Assembly (NCBI RefSeq): GCF_004770265.1
Contig: NZ_RQGQ01000016.1
Span: 558,001-622,000 of the forward strand
Direction: 5' to 3'
DNA: 64,000 nt
From: Leptospira congkakensis
GTDB lineage: Bacteria; Spirochaetota; Leptospiria; Leptospirales; Leptospiraceae
This document shows, piece after piece, positions 7,528 through 16,610 of this stretch. Both the position numbers and the translations under genes were made by a program. Position 1 is the first letter of the stretch. Each line of letters begins with the position of its first letter. The notes below the pieces were generated by a model that was not told the origin of the DNA, did not search any database, and saw only the letters and a program-made list of their open reading frames with translations.

Positions 7528-9429
7528 ATGCAAACGAATCTAGAAGCAAGCGGAATGATAGAATTCTTTAAGGTCTTGCCCAACCTATTTTCCGGTGGTG
7601 TGTATTTAACAGATCCAAAAACCGGTCAGATTTTATTTTCGAACGATTTTTTTAAAAACAATTTGGGTTGTCACAAAACCATTGAGGAGTGTTTGGAGTC
7701 CGAACTTTTGACCTGGGTTGCGGAAGAAGACAAAGTTAATTTTCGAGAGCAGTTTCTTTCTCCGAACAAACATTTTGATCGCGATACCATTTCCGGGGAT
7801 TATCGATTTCGTATGCCGAATGAAGTTCTTGTTCGTTGGTTTCAATTCGAAAAGAAAAAAGTAAACATTCCTAATATGGATTCGGATTTACAAATTGTTT
7901 TCGTCCGCGATGTCACTAATGAAAAAACAAATGAAATCAACATTGTGGAACAGATCCAATTTTTTCTCGGGCTTTTTGAGAATGCTTCGGTCGGGATGGC
8001 ATTACAAGATTGGGAAGGTGGATATTTTCGAGTTAACCCTCGTTTTACAGAAATCACTGGATACAGTTTTCAGAACTTAACGGATTTGAATATCAAACGG
8101 ATTAAGGGAGAAACCATCTCCGAAGAAGAAATGGAATATTTTGGTTTTTTTAAGGAAGGAGCAGAAGAGTCAAGGCTTACAAGAAAGGATGGCAGAAGGA
8201 TCAATGTGTATCGCCGAATCAGTGCCTTTCGAAACTCACAAGGGAAACCGGATTTTTATTATGTGTTTTTGGATGATGTCACTGAGAAAAAACAATTAGA
8301 GTCTTATCAGTTACATTCACAGAAAATGGAAACTATTGGAAGTTTGGCGACAAACATTGCCCACGACTTAAATAATTACCTGCAACCAATTCATGTATTC
8401 TCTCAGTTGGGTGAGGAGGAGATTCAATCAGGTAATTTTGACAAAATTCGTATTTTGGAGTATTTAGGGAAAATTAGAATGGGTGCAGATAACGCTCGTT
8501 CGATGATACATAGAATCATCAAATACTCTAAGGTAAAAGATGAGAATTATGCAACTAAGATGGAAATTTCATCGGTTGTTGAATCTTCTATCCCACTTGT
8601 GAATGCAGGTTTACCAAAAAATGTGGAAGCACAATTTGATTTTCATAAATCTCCCCTTTATACCAAATTGGATGCGGTTCGGTTTTCAAAAATTCTTTGT
8701 GAGTTAACTTCTGGAGGCCTTCTTGTTTGGGATGATCGCAAACGGGGAATGGTTCGGATCCAAACTCTGCCTGCCGATGAATTTAAACTTTTGGTTTCTA
8801 TTGAATTTACAGGTCTTTCTTTACCAAGTCTTTCGGGACTGAATACCCTTGACTTTGTGAATTTTGGGGATGAAGAGTTCCAGTGGGCAGGAATGCATCT
8901 AATCAATCGGTATGTGAAAAACTGGGGAGGGGAGTTTTATATAGAAAAACCAGAACCAATGACGGTGATCATCAATATTTTCCTTCCTTTGGAAGAAGGA
9001 CAAACGGTTCCAGGGATCTCCAAGTCCACTGTCAGTAGTGATCCAAAAGATGTCTGGGCTGAAATTTCGAAAAAAGAAATCTGGATTGTAGAGGATGATG
9101 AAGCGGCAAGTGAAGCCATTTGTTTTGTATTATCACAAAAAAATGTAACTCCAAAGGTTTTTCGAAGTGCGTCCATTGCATTGGAAACATTAAAATTGCG
9201 AGCCCCAGATTTTATTTTATCAGACTATCGGATGCGCGAAATGAATGGGTTAAACCTAATACGTAAAATCAAACAATTAAACCCTAATCTTTCTGCTGTT
9301 TTGTATACGGGAAATATGGATGGATTGGATTCTGAGGAGTTGGACAACGAAGGGATACTGGTTCGTTCCAAACCAATATCCATCGATGAACTTTACGAAA
9401 CGATTTTGTTATCGTTTGGGTTTCTTTGA
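7528..9429 (+). CDS. PAS-containing hybrid sensor protein with degenerate kinase core and receiver domain
   Basis: 633 residues from the ATG at 7528, preferred because longer starts overlap tatA. Two PAS-like segments (about residues 20-130 and 145-255) lead to a HisKA-like helix with His279 in IAHDLNNYLQP. The ATPase domain keeps the fold spacing, but the N-box reads CELTSGGLL without the usual Asn, and the G1 box DxGxG is replaced by FTGLSLPSL. It probably cannot bind ATP in the normal way. A C-terminal receiver has the acidic pocket VEDDE and phospho-acceptor Asp566 (LSDYRM), plus SKP near the end. It may act as a phosphate sink or scaffold. The 3' end overlaps the convergent hydrolase by 21 bases. 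Confidence 0.82.
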   Translation: MQTNLEASGMIEFFKVLPNLFSGGVYLTDPKTGQILFSNDFFKNNLGCHKTIEECLESELLTWVAEEDKVNFREQFLSPNKHFDRDTISGDYRFRMPNEVLVRWFQFEKKKVNIPNMDSDLQIVFVRDVTNEKTNEINIVEQIQFFLGLFENASVGMALQDWEGGYFRVNPRFTEITGYSFQNLTDLNIKRIKGETISEEEMEYFGFFKEGAEESRLTRKDGRRINVYRRISAFRNSQGKPDFYYVFLDDVTEKKQLESYQLHSQKMETIGSLATNIAHDLNNYLQPIHVFSQLGEEEIQSGNFDKIRILEYLGKIRMGADNARSMIHRIIKYSKVKDENYATKMEISSVVESSIPLVNAGLPKNVEAQFDFHKSPLYTKLDAVRFSKILCELTSGGLLVWDDRKRGMVRIQTLPADEFKLLVSIEFTGLSLPSLSGLNTLDFVNFGDEEFQWAGMHLINRYVKNWGGEFYIEKPEPMTVIINIFLPLEEGQTVPGISKSTVSSDPKDVWAEISKKEIWIVEDDEAASEAICFVLSQKNVTPKVFRSASIALETLKLRAPDFILSDYRMREMNGLNLIRKIKQLNPNLSAVLYTGNMDGLDSEELDNEGILVRSKPISIDELYETILLSFGFL

Positions 9430-10434
9430 TTTTGTTTTAGGAGCTTCTTCGGCGCCTGTGCTATCTTTGATAAACTGAATGACTTCCTTTTCTATGAGTT
9501 CTTTATCTGTTTTCACATACTTAGAAAGTAATACATGGGAACCATTTTCAATTTTTAAAAGTTTGTTTTTTGGGTTTGGATTAGATCCAGACTGAATCAA
9601 ATCATAAACTTTTAACATTGCAGGAACCGATGCAACAAAATCATGTTCTCTTTCTGATTTATAGTAGTACATGAGTAAGGTGGGAGATACAATTCTTGGG
9701 TAAGGATTGTCTTTATCTACAAATCTTTTTAGATTTAGAATATTTTGAATGGCTCCAAAATATTGATCCAAATACCAATACTTAGCTGACTCGTCTTTAG
9801 GATCCGTTTTTGAAATACGCATCTCTCCTTTGATTGCATTGATAAAAGATTTTCCCCAATGGAATCGGAAGATATGAGCACTTGGGTCATCAAAATCGTA
9901 AAAAGGTGAAGCAAGGATTAAAGAGTCGACTAAATCCGGATGTTTTGCCGCTAAATAGGAAGCAATGTTTCCACCCATACTTGTTCCTATCACTACGGTC
10001 TTTTCACCAAGTTCTCTTGCATAAATCAAACTATCTTCTGCATCTTGTAGGTAGTTTTGAAATCCTGTATTTAGGTGATCTTCTGGATTGGTTCCATGTC
10101 CTGGTAAACGTAAGTAATAAGTATTGGCACCAAAGTATTCTGTAAGTTTGTTTGTGACTTCTTCCCCTTCGCCACGACTGGCTCCAAATCCGTGGATGTA
10201 AACGATGACAATTGGAGTTTTTTCTTCCGAAACTCGGACGAGTAATTCTTCGTTGTTGGGTCTTGTATTTTCTTTGGCACTGATACTCAGTTCGTTTTGA
10301 TAAAAGGCATCGAAATTTTCGAATTTGCGAGTGGAATCATAATTGTATTCGCCGGTAGACCAGTTGTAAGTGGATACTAGAAATGAAGATAGAATGAGAG
10401 TGATGGCAATCACCCATTTGATTAATATTCTCAT
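9409..10434 (-). CDS. Alpha/beta hydrolase (serine lipase/esterase-like), membrane-anchored or secreted
   Basis: 341 residues with an uncleaved or cleavable hydrophobic N-terminus (about residues 5-22). The oxyanion motif is YIHGFGAS, the nucleophile elbow GTSMGG, and the late catalytic His lies in GSHVLL; an Asp is expected between them. The lid region after FYDFDDP is rich in aromatic residues. The C-terminus is a Lys-rich tail. The substrate cannot be told; family members include carboxylesterases and monoacylglycerol lipases. Its start lies ten bases from the TTG of the divergent copper chaperone gene, so the promoters interleave. Confidence 0.8.
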   Translation of the reverse strand: MRILIKWVIAITLILSSFLVSTYNWSTGEYNYDSTRKFENFDAFYQNELSISAKENTRPNNEELLVRVSEEKTPIVIVYIHGFGASRGEGEEVTNKLTEYFGANTYYLRLPGHGTNPEDHLNTGFQNYLQDAEDSLIYARELGEKTVVIGTSMGGNIASYLAAKHPDLVDSLILASPFYDFDDPSAHIFRFHWGKSFINAIKGEMRISKTDPKDESAKYWYLDQYFGAIQNILNLKRFVDKDNPYPRIVSPTLLMYYYKSEREHDFVASVPAMLKVYDLIQSGSNPNPKNKLLKIENGSHVLLSKYVKTDKELIEKEVIQFIKDSTGAEEAPKTKSKKPKR

Positions 10435-10444
10435 CGAGGTTCTC

Positions 10445-10882
10445 TTGTTACGAAAGATAAATATAACAAATGCAGGATTTCTGTTACTAATTCAAGTCAA
10501 TTTGTTTGTTTTCTGTCACAAACCTACAGAAGCGATCCAACTTTGGATGACTCCTAGCCCTGATGTAGCAAAAACTGCTGCCGTATACGGTGAAATTAGA
10601 AATCCTTTTGCCAACTCTGTAGAAATCCAAACGATAGTCAGTGATATGTATCAGTCGGTTGAATTTCATGAAACAACAGTGGACAATACATTACAAATCG
10701 CCCGTATGCGTAAGATAGAATATCCGATTCCTATGAAAGCCTCTGAAACCATTTTACTCACAAGGTCTAGCAAACATTTGATGTTATACGGTAAAATAAA
10801 ACAATCGGATAATTTAAAATTAGAAATTCAGTTTTCTAATGGAGAAAAACGAACTGTGATTGTGGAGGAAAGATCATTATGA
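10445..10882 (+). CDS. PCu(A)C-type copper chaperone lipoprotein (DUF461)
   Basis: Periplasmic chaperone that delivers copper to the CuA site of cytochrome oxidase. The chosen start is a TTG at 10445 with GAGG five bases upstream. It gives a 145-residue protein with a hydrophobic signal ending in FVFC (Cys24). Upstream ATG codons in the frame lie inside the divergent hydrolase gene and would spoil the signal peptide. The conserved SVEFHET, ARMRKIEYPIP and KHLMLYG segments carry the His and Met residues that bind Cu(I) in this family. The stop overlaps the sco start by four bases, so the two copper-delivery proteins are translationally coupled. Confidence 0.82.
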   Translation: MLRKINITNAGFLLLIQVNLFVFCHKPTEAIQLWMTPSPDVAKTAAVYGEIRNPFANSVEIQTIVSDMYQSVEFHETTVDNTLQIARMRKIEYPIPMKASETILLTRSSKHLMLYGKIKQSDNLKLEIQFSNGEKRTVIVEERSL

Positions 10883-11439
10883 TTCAAAAAGTATTTTTAG
10901 GATTACTTTTTTGTGTTTTTTCGTTTGGATGTGGTTCTGGATTTGAATTCACCGAACTACCGATTGGTGGGAATATTGAAGCCGTTGACAAAGCGGGACA
11001 TTCTATTTCATTCAAATCGATGCAGGAGCCAGTGTTACTTGTATTTTTTGGGTATACCTATTGCCCTGACTTTTGTCCTAACACGCTCGCAAAAATCAAA
11101 ACTGCCATAGAACCCTTAACCGATGAAGAAAAAACAAAATTCAAAGTGGTTTTTATTTCTGTGGATCCAGTTCGTGATTCCCCCGAAACAACTACCAAAT
11201 ACGTAAGGTTTTATCTAGAACAATCCATCGGGCTTTCTTTTTCGCAGGACACAACCAATCAAATTCTAAAACAATACGCAGCTTATGTGGAAAAAACGGA
11301 AGATGGCCAAAGTTTTGACCACTCTACCTATATTTATGTTTTAGACAAAAATCGGAAAACTCGAAAACTCATCAAGTCCACCGATTCCAAAGAAGTGATT
11401 ACTAAATCAATACAGTTGTTAAGCGGCAATTCCGTTTAA
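10879..11439 (+). CDS. SCO1/SenC family copper-binding thioredoxin-fold lipoprotein
   Basis: Assembly factor that reduces and metallates the CuA centre of cytochrome c oxidase. 186 residues, with a lipobox-like FSFGC ending at Cys18. The thioredoxin fold carries the copper site CPDFC (Cys62, Cys66), and the third ligand His148 lies in FDHST. SVDPVRDSPE is the usual family loop. GAGGAAAG precedes the ATG. Coupled to the PCuAC gene by a four-base overlap. Its last 21 bases overlap the convergent oligopeptidase gene. Confidence 0.93.
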   Translation: MIQKVFLGLLFCVFSFGCGSGFEFTELPIGGNIEAVDKAGHSISFKSMQEPVLLVFFGYTYCPDFCPNTLAKIKTAIEPLTDEEKTKFKVVFISVDPVRDSPETTTKYVRFYLEQSIGLSFSQDTTNQILKQYAAYVEKTEDGQSFDHSTYIYVLDKNRKTRKLIKSTDSKEVITKSIQLLSGNSV

Positions 11440-13365
11440 TCTTAACAAAGCATCAATATCAGGATCTTTTCCATAAAAATCTCGGAAAAGGTCCATTGCA
11501 TTTCCAGAACCACCTTTTTCTAAAACGGTTTTTCTAAAATGCGCAGCATGATCTAAGTCAAACACTCCACGATCCACAAACGAGTAATAGGCATTTGCTG
11601 AAAGTAACTCAGCCCATTTATAAGAATAGTATCCCGCTGCATACCCGCCGGCAAAAATATGGGTGAAGGAATTTTGGAACTTGTTGTAAGATGGTGGTGA
11701 AAAAACAGATACCTCTTTTCTCACTTGGTCTAAAATTTCCTGCACTCTCGCTTCGTTTGGTTTTTCCTTATGGATCAACATATCGAACTTAGCAAATTCT
11801 AACTGCCTGACCACTCCCATCGCGGACAAAAAGTTTTTGGCTTTCACCATAGTTTCAATATAAGAATTGGGAATTGGTTCTTTTGTTTCGTAGTGTTTGG
11901 CAAATAGTTCTAATACCTTTGGTTCATAAGCAAAGTTTTCTAAAAACTGAGAAGGGAATTCTACTGCATCCCATTCCACTCCGTTCACTCCACTGACAAA
12001 CGCTTCGTTCACACGAGAGAGTAGGTGGTGGAGGGCATGACCTAGTTCATGAAAGAGGGTAACCACATCACTTGGTCTGAGTAGGGAAGGTTGTGTGTTT
12101 GTGGCTTTTGGAAAACTAGCAACTACGAAGGCAACTGGAAGTTCTGTTTTCCCAGTTTCATCCTGGAAATGTGGTTTCCAATTGTGCATCCAAGCACCAC
12201 CTTTTTTTTCGGATCGCACTTCTAAATCTAAATACAAACGAGATCTGGTTTCCCCTTCTACTACTAGATCATAACAAAGGACAGAGGGTTCCCAAACGGG
12301 AGTGTTTACTTGTTTGAATACAACACCTAGTAGTTTTTGAAGGAATACAAAAGTGCCGTTTATGACAGTTTCTTTTTCTAAGTATGGGCGATAGATTTCT
12401 TCATCATAAGAAAAGGATTCTTTTTTTAATTTTTCAGAATAGAAGGTAAGATCCCAAGGTTCGAGATCTGTTTGTCCTAATTTTTTAGCAAAATTTTTGA
12501 TTTCATTTAGTTCTTGTAAGGCGATGGGTTTTGCTTTTATCGCAAGATGGTCTAAAAATTCGATTACTTGTTCTGGAGTGTCTGCCACTTTTGTAGCCAA
12601 ACTCAAATGAGAAAAAGTAGGGTATCCAAGTAGTTTTGCTTCTTTGTCGCGGAGTTCTAAAATTTCCTCCATCAATTTTCCATTTTCTGGTGCTCTTGTG
12701 CAATAACCGTCGTAGAGTTTTTTTCGGATCTCTCTGTTTTCGCCATAAGTCATATAAGCAATGTAAGATGGAAAATGTAATGTGAATTTATAGGTGCCGT
12801 CTTCTTGTTTTGCGGAGTTTTTTTCGCTTTCGGGAAGGCCTTTTACTTCCTCTTCGGAAAGGTAAAGTGCAAAGGCATTGGTTGCATTTAAAACATTTTG
12901 TGAAAATTGGTTGGAGAGGTCTGACAAACGAATGAGAAGTTGTTTGAGTGAATCTTTTGTTTCTTTATCGAGGCCCACGCCAGACAATCGGAAATCACGA
13001 ATTTCGTTTTCTAAAACTTTGGATGCTTCGGGTTTAAGATTTTTTTCCGAGGTTTGAATTTTCAAAAAAGAGGAAAATATGTCTTCGTTTTGTCCAAGGT
13101 CCGTATAATACTCGCTGAGGACCGGTAATAGCCGGCTATAGATCGTTTGGCTTTCTTCATTGTTTTTAACAGAGTTGAGATGAGAGATTTCAGTGACAAG
13201 GTCTCCTAGTTCTGTTTGGATTCTTTGGTAAGGTTTTACAAAGTTTTGAAATGTTGGTTTTTCTATCTTTAATAGAGTTTTGATAAATTCTTTGTTGGAC
13301 TCCATTTTTTCTAAAATGGCAGATTCTTTTTTAGGAAGATTTTCAGAATGAAATTCAGGAAACAT
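11419..13365 (-). CDS. M3 family zinc oligopeptidase (oligopeptidase A-like)
   Basis: Cytosolic metallopeptidase that cleaves short peptides, including signal-peptide remnants. 648 residues, close to the family norm. The zinc site is HELGH within FHELGHALHHLL, with the third ligand Glu about 25 residues downstream in the EWDAVEFPSQ region. The long helical N-terminal half forms the substrate channel. It lacks a signal peptide. Oligopeptidase A, PrlC and peptidyl-dipeptidase Dcp share this layout, so the precise specificity is open. Confidence 0.93.
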   Translation of the reverse strand: MFPEFHSENLPKKESAILEKMESNKEFIKTLLKIEKPTFQNFVKPYQRIQTELGDLVTEISHLNSVKNNEESQTIYSRLLPVLSEYYTDLGQNEDIFSSFLKIQTSEKNLKPEASKVLENEIRDFRLSGVGLDKETKDSLKQLLIRLSDLSNQFSQNVLNATNAFALYLSEEEVKGLPESEKNSAKQEDGTYKFTLHFPSYIAYMTYGENREIRKKLYDGYCTRAPENGKLMEEILELRDKEAKLLGYPTFSHLSLATKVADTPEQVIEFLDHLAIKAKPIALQELNEIKNFAKKLGQTDLEPWDLTFYSEKLKKESFSYDEEIYRPYLEKETVINGTFVFLQKLLGVVFKQVNTPVWEPSVLCYDLVVEGETRSRLYLDLEVRSEKKGGAWMHNWKPHFQDETGKTELPVAFVVASFPKATNTQPSLLRPSDVVTLFHELGHALHHLLSRVNEAFVSGVNGVEWDAVEFPSQFLENFAYEPKVLELFAKHYETKEPIPNSYIETMVKAKNFLSAMGVVRQLEFAKFDMLIHKEKPNEARVQEILDQVRKEVSVFSPPSYNKFQNSFTHIFAGGYAAGYYSYKWAELLSANAYYSFVDRGVFDLDHAAHFRKTVLEKGGSGNAMDLFRDFYGKDPDIDALLRLNGIAA

Positions 13366-13432
13366 GATGGCCTCTAATGATTTAGACTCGATTTCAATTG
13401 GATCTTCACCAGTTTGGTGGTAGAGGAAAAGG

Positions 13433-13837
13433 ATGCCACCTGAAAAAAGTAAAATTGTTTTCTTTGATGGAGTTTGCCACTTGTGTATGGGCTCAGTTCA
13501 GTTTCTTTTGAAGAGAAACCAAAAAGAAAATTTATATTTTTCGGCGATTGGCTCCGAAACTTTTTTTTCCCTGATCCCCAAAGACAAAATTCCTAACCTT
13601 CCCGATAGCATTCTTTATTGGAAAGAAGGGGAATTGTATTTGGAATCCGATGCGATTTTGCAATTGGTTCGTGAGTTAAAGTTCCCCTGGTTTTTATTTT
13701 ATGGGTTTTTGTTTGTTCCTCGTATTTTTCGAAATTTCATTTACCGATGGATCGCCAAACATCGATATAACTGGTTTGGGAAAGCAGATGCCTGTATGAT
13801 TCCCTCACCAAATATCAAAAAACGTTTTTTAGACTAG
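13433..13837 (+). CDS. DCC family protein (DUF393, thiol-disulfide oxidoreductase-like)
   Basis: 134 residues with the defining motif FDGVCHLC near the N-terminus, a CxxC variant on a thioredoxin-like fold. A hydrophobic aromatic middle follows (WFLFYGFLFVPR). The family's reaction is not established, and a redox role is only inferred from the two cysteines. GAGG and AAGG purine runs precede the ATG. It converges with the glycosyltransferase gene with a four-base overlap at the stops. Confidence 0.85.
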   Translation: MPPEKSKIVFFDGVCHLCMGSVQFLLKRNQKENLYFSAIGSETFFSLIPKDKIPNLPDSILYWKEGELYLESDAILQLVRELKFPWFLFYGFLFVPRIFRNFIYRWIAKHRYNWFGKADACMIPSPNIKKRFLD

Positions 13838-15330
13838 GGTTTTGTTGCCTTTACAAGCCTTAGGTTTAACTTTTTGTTTCTATCATAGGCGTAGACAGAT
13901 AGAGTTTCACCGAGACCTTCCCATTTAAGACCCAGCCCTTTCCAAACTTGGAAATCAGATTCGGAAACAAGGATGTAACCTTCTATTTTCGAAAGTTCTT
14001 CCCAAGTGATTTCTTGGATCGGTTTATGATAATAAAATGCAAAACTGGGAATCCCGTGAGCACCAAATGAGTATAAGGTTTCATCTTTTGATACGATTGA
14101 TTGGATACGCTGCGCGGCCTTTTTGGAATCGGTTCTCATTTCTGAAAATTTAGGTAATATCACAAAAGATAAAACTGCGATCATTAACAATGCAACAGTT
14201 AAGTAGATTCGATACATATAAATTTGGTTGTGTTTTCTTGCGAGTTGGTCACCGAGAAGGATGGCAAGAATTGGATAAGCAGATAGTGGATAGGAGGGAA
14301 GTTTACTTGCTAGTCCTTCATAAAAGATCCAAGAGAATACAAGCCCAAGTAACAAAAATCTTTTTGGAGTAAAAGTATAATTTTCTTCTTTCCAGTTCCA
14401 AGGAAAAAGATGTTTTGAAATGGTAAGTCCGCCCGTTTTTAAAAGTGCGATTAATTTCCATCCGTTTTCGTAAAGAAAGGAAAGGTAAATTCTAGTCCAT
14501 GGAAAAATTGTCACAAGAAATAATAGAAGATAGGTGCCAGGTGGTCCTGATTGTCCAAACACTGGATCGGTAGCTCGACGAAAGATATACCAATCCAACA
14601 TCCAACGTATCAGTTCTCCATTGTCTTTTTGCCAAGAAAGATAACCCCAATAAAAAAGTGGGAGGAGGGCGATTGGTAACCAGAGAAATGGATTGAGTTT
14701 CCAAATTTGTGATCTGATTTGATTTACGCTAAGAAGAAGCAGACAAGTGCCTCCGAGAAAAATAAGTATGGGTGGACCTTTGACAAGAATTCCCAAACTT
14801 ACAGAAAGCCAGAATAAAAAGACAAAACGTTTTTTGTTGAATTTGATCCAGTGGTAAAGAGAAACAAATCCCAACATTCCAAAAAATACTAAAAGAGAAT
14901 CCACAAGTGCAATTTTCCCGTTCAAAGGAAAGTATAAGGAAAAACTTAGAATGCTAAACGCATAAAGAGCTGTTCTCGAACCATACATAATGTTTGTTAA
15001 ATGGTATGTAAGTAAACAAGTCCCTAAAATACAAAGTGCTGGGAAAAGACGTAAAACCCACTCGGAGGCACCCAAAACACGAAATAAAGAAGAAGTAATC
15101 CAAAAATGTAACGGTGGTTTTCTATGCGGAGTGGAGTAAGGGAAGTCCATACTCAAATAATCTCCTGTTTCCATCATGGAACGAGAAAACCCTGCATAAG
15201 CAGCTTCGTCTTGGTCTACAAGGGGGGAAGAGTTCCCATAGAATAGAAAAAAAATCAAAACGCCAATCAGGAAAATAAAGGTGCGATGAACAGATAAGAA
15301 TTTCACAGTCTCAAAGACAGAAAACCCCAT
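13834..15330 (-). CDS. GT39/PMT-type membrane glycosyltransferase (ArnT-like)
   Basis: 498 residues with about eleven predicted transmembrane helices. The first periplasmic loop carries the acidic motif DQDEAAYAGF typical of GT39/ArnT/PMT transferases, which use polyprenyl-phosphate sugars. HRKPPLHFW resembles the following conserved loop (KPPL). The likely role is addition of a sugar to lipid A, a lipoprotein or another envelope target, but donor and acceptor cannot be read from sequence. It stands alone on the minus strand between the DCC gene and a divergent PHP gene. Confidence 0.85.
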   Translation of the reverse strand: MGFSVFETVKFLSVHRTFIFLIGVLIFFLFYGNSSPLVDQDEAAYAGFSRSMMETGDYLSMDFPYSTPHRKPPLHFWITSSLFRVLGASEWVLRLFPALCILGTCLLTYHLTNIMYGSRTALYAFSILSFSLYFPLNGKIALVDSLLVFFGMLGFVSLYHWIKFNKKRFVFLFWLSVSLGILVKGPPILIFLGGTCLLLLSVNQIRSQIWKLNPFLWLPIALLPLFYWGYLSWQKDNGELIRWMLDWYIFRRATDPVFGQSGPPGTYLLLFLVTIFPWTRIYLSFLYENGWKLIALLKTGGLTISKHLFPWNWKEENYTFTPKRFLLLGLVFSWIFYEGLASKLPSYPLSAYPILAILLGDQLARKHNQIYMYRIYLTVALLMIAVLSFVILPKFSEMRTDSKKAAQRIQSIVSKDETLYSFGAHGIPSFAFYYHKPIQEITWEELSKIEGYILVSESDFQVWKGLGLKWEGLGETLSVYAYDRNKKLNLRLVKATKP

Positions 15331-15425
15331 CTAGTTTGTCAAAGCAGAAAAGAATCTTTAGTTTTGTATTCATTTTGTAACAAATCTGGAATCAAAATGG
15401 AAAAAAAGAAATATAAGGTTTATCT

Positions 15426-16574
15426 ATGCTTTTCAATGTTCCTGGGCCCATCGTAGCCACAGATAGGCAGATGATAGACTCTCCTTCCTTATGGAAGTAT
15501 CGGTATGTGTTAGTATTGTTTTCCCTACTTGGAATTTTGGTTGTTTACCAACTAGCAGTTGTATTACTCCTTAGAAAATCAATAGAACTACCTTCAGATG
15601 CTTTCCAAGGTTCGAACCTTTTCAATCCATACCAAAATTGGTCTGGAGAAGGGCAGGAAAAAATTTCCTTACATACACATTCTAATGAGGTTTGGTTCAC
15701 ACCCGAAAGGCACAGTGTTTCCGAGATCCAATCAGAGTACAAAAAAGAAGGATTTGCAAACGTAGCCATTACAGATTACGGACAAGTTTCTGAAACAGAA
15801 AATCCAAACTACATTCGCGGATTTGAATGGGGACAAAATTTAAAAAAACGTCATCTTCTGGCAGTAGGAATCAAAAAGTCTTTTTATGATTATTTTCCAG
15901 TGTATGCTTCTCGTGAAAATCTTAACTGGGTTATGGATCGTATGAAAAAATTAGGTGGGTATGTGATTGTACCTCATCCTAAACTATTTGATTCTTTTTC
16001 CAGAGAAGAGATCTCTTCGATCGGTGGATTTCAAGCTGTTGAAGTATATTCTCCATTTGGTGATGAAACCAAAATTTTAGATACACTTCTTAGCCAAGGG
16101 CGAAATATCCACTGTATGGCAAGTGATGACTTACATTATTTTCCTGAGACTTCCATCAAAAGATTTGATCAACCTGCTTGGAAAGATATCATTCAAACTT
16201 TGGGAAACCAAAGAGGCCGCAAAGGGGAAAGTTTCTTAAGATACATTGTCACTGCTGAGGGCAAAACGAATCAGGCTTCTGTTCTAGAAGCCTTACATTC
16301 AGGATCTTTCTATTGTGTTAAAAAATTCTTTCAAGGTGCTGAGGATCCAAAAGTTCCAAGGATTGAAGTAACAAAAAATAATACGATCGAATTGAATTCG
16401 AAAGAAAGGTATTTAGAAATTCGTTTTATTGGACAAAAGGGCGAAGTTTTGCAAGTAACCCCTGACACCAACAAAGCCACCTACCAATTTCAAGAAAAGG
16501 ATTCTTATGTGCGGTTGGAGATGATTGCCCTGACTGGCTCCATTCTCTCCAACGCTATTTATCGAAACAATTAG
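15426..16574 (+). CDS. Membrane-anchored PHP-domain protein
   Basis: 382 residues. One transmembrane helix (about residues 27-48) precedes a soluble domain of the PHP metal-dependent phosphoesterase superfamily. Motif 1 is LHTHS, motif 3 is the VPHPK segment and motif 4 is ASDDLHY. Motif 2, usually TDH, reads TDYG, so one metal ligand is missing. Placed after an N-terminal anchor, the catalytic domain would face the periplasm. The last 100 residues form a beta-rich extension. AAGG lies upstream of the ATG. A phosphodiesterase role is a family inference, and the substrate is unknown. Confidence 0.72.
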   Translation: MLFNVPGPIVATDRQMIDSPSLWKYRYVLVLFSLLGILVVYQLAVVLLLRKSIELPSDAFQGSNLFNPYQNWSGEGQEKISLHTHSNEVWFTPERHSVSEIQSEYKKEGFANVAITDYGQVSETENPNYIRGFEWGQNLKKRHLLAVGIKKSFYDYFPVYASRENLNWVMDRMKKLGGYVIVPHPKLFDSFSREEISSIGGFQAVEVYSPFGDETKILDTLLSQGRNIHCMASDDLHYFPETSIKRFDQPAWKDIIQTLGNQRGRKGESFLRYIVTAEGKTNQASVLEALHSGSFYCVKKFFQGAEDPKVPRIEVTKNNTIELNSKERYLEIRFIGQKGEVLQVTPDTNKATYQFQEKDSYVRLEMIALTGSILSNAIYRNN

Positions 16575-16583
16575 AAGAGGACT

Positions 16584-16610
16584 CCTAACCTTATTTAAAG
16601 GTTAGGTTTT
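16584..16610 (+). terminator. Intrinsic terminator of the PHP gene, inside the end of the next gene
   Basis: CCTAACCTT (16584-16592) pairs perfectly with AAGGTTAGG (16598-16606) around a five-base loop and is followed by TTTT. The T-run is on the plus strand, so it ends the PHP transcript. The hairpin also forms part of the final codons of the convergent gene. Confidence 0.75.
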
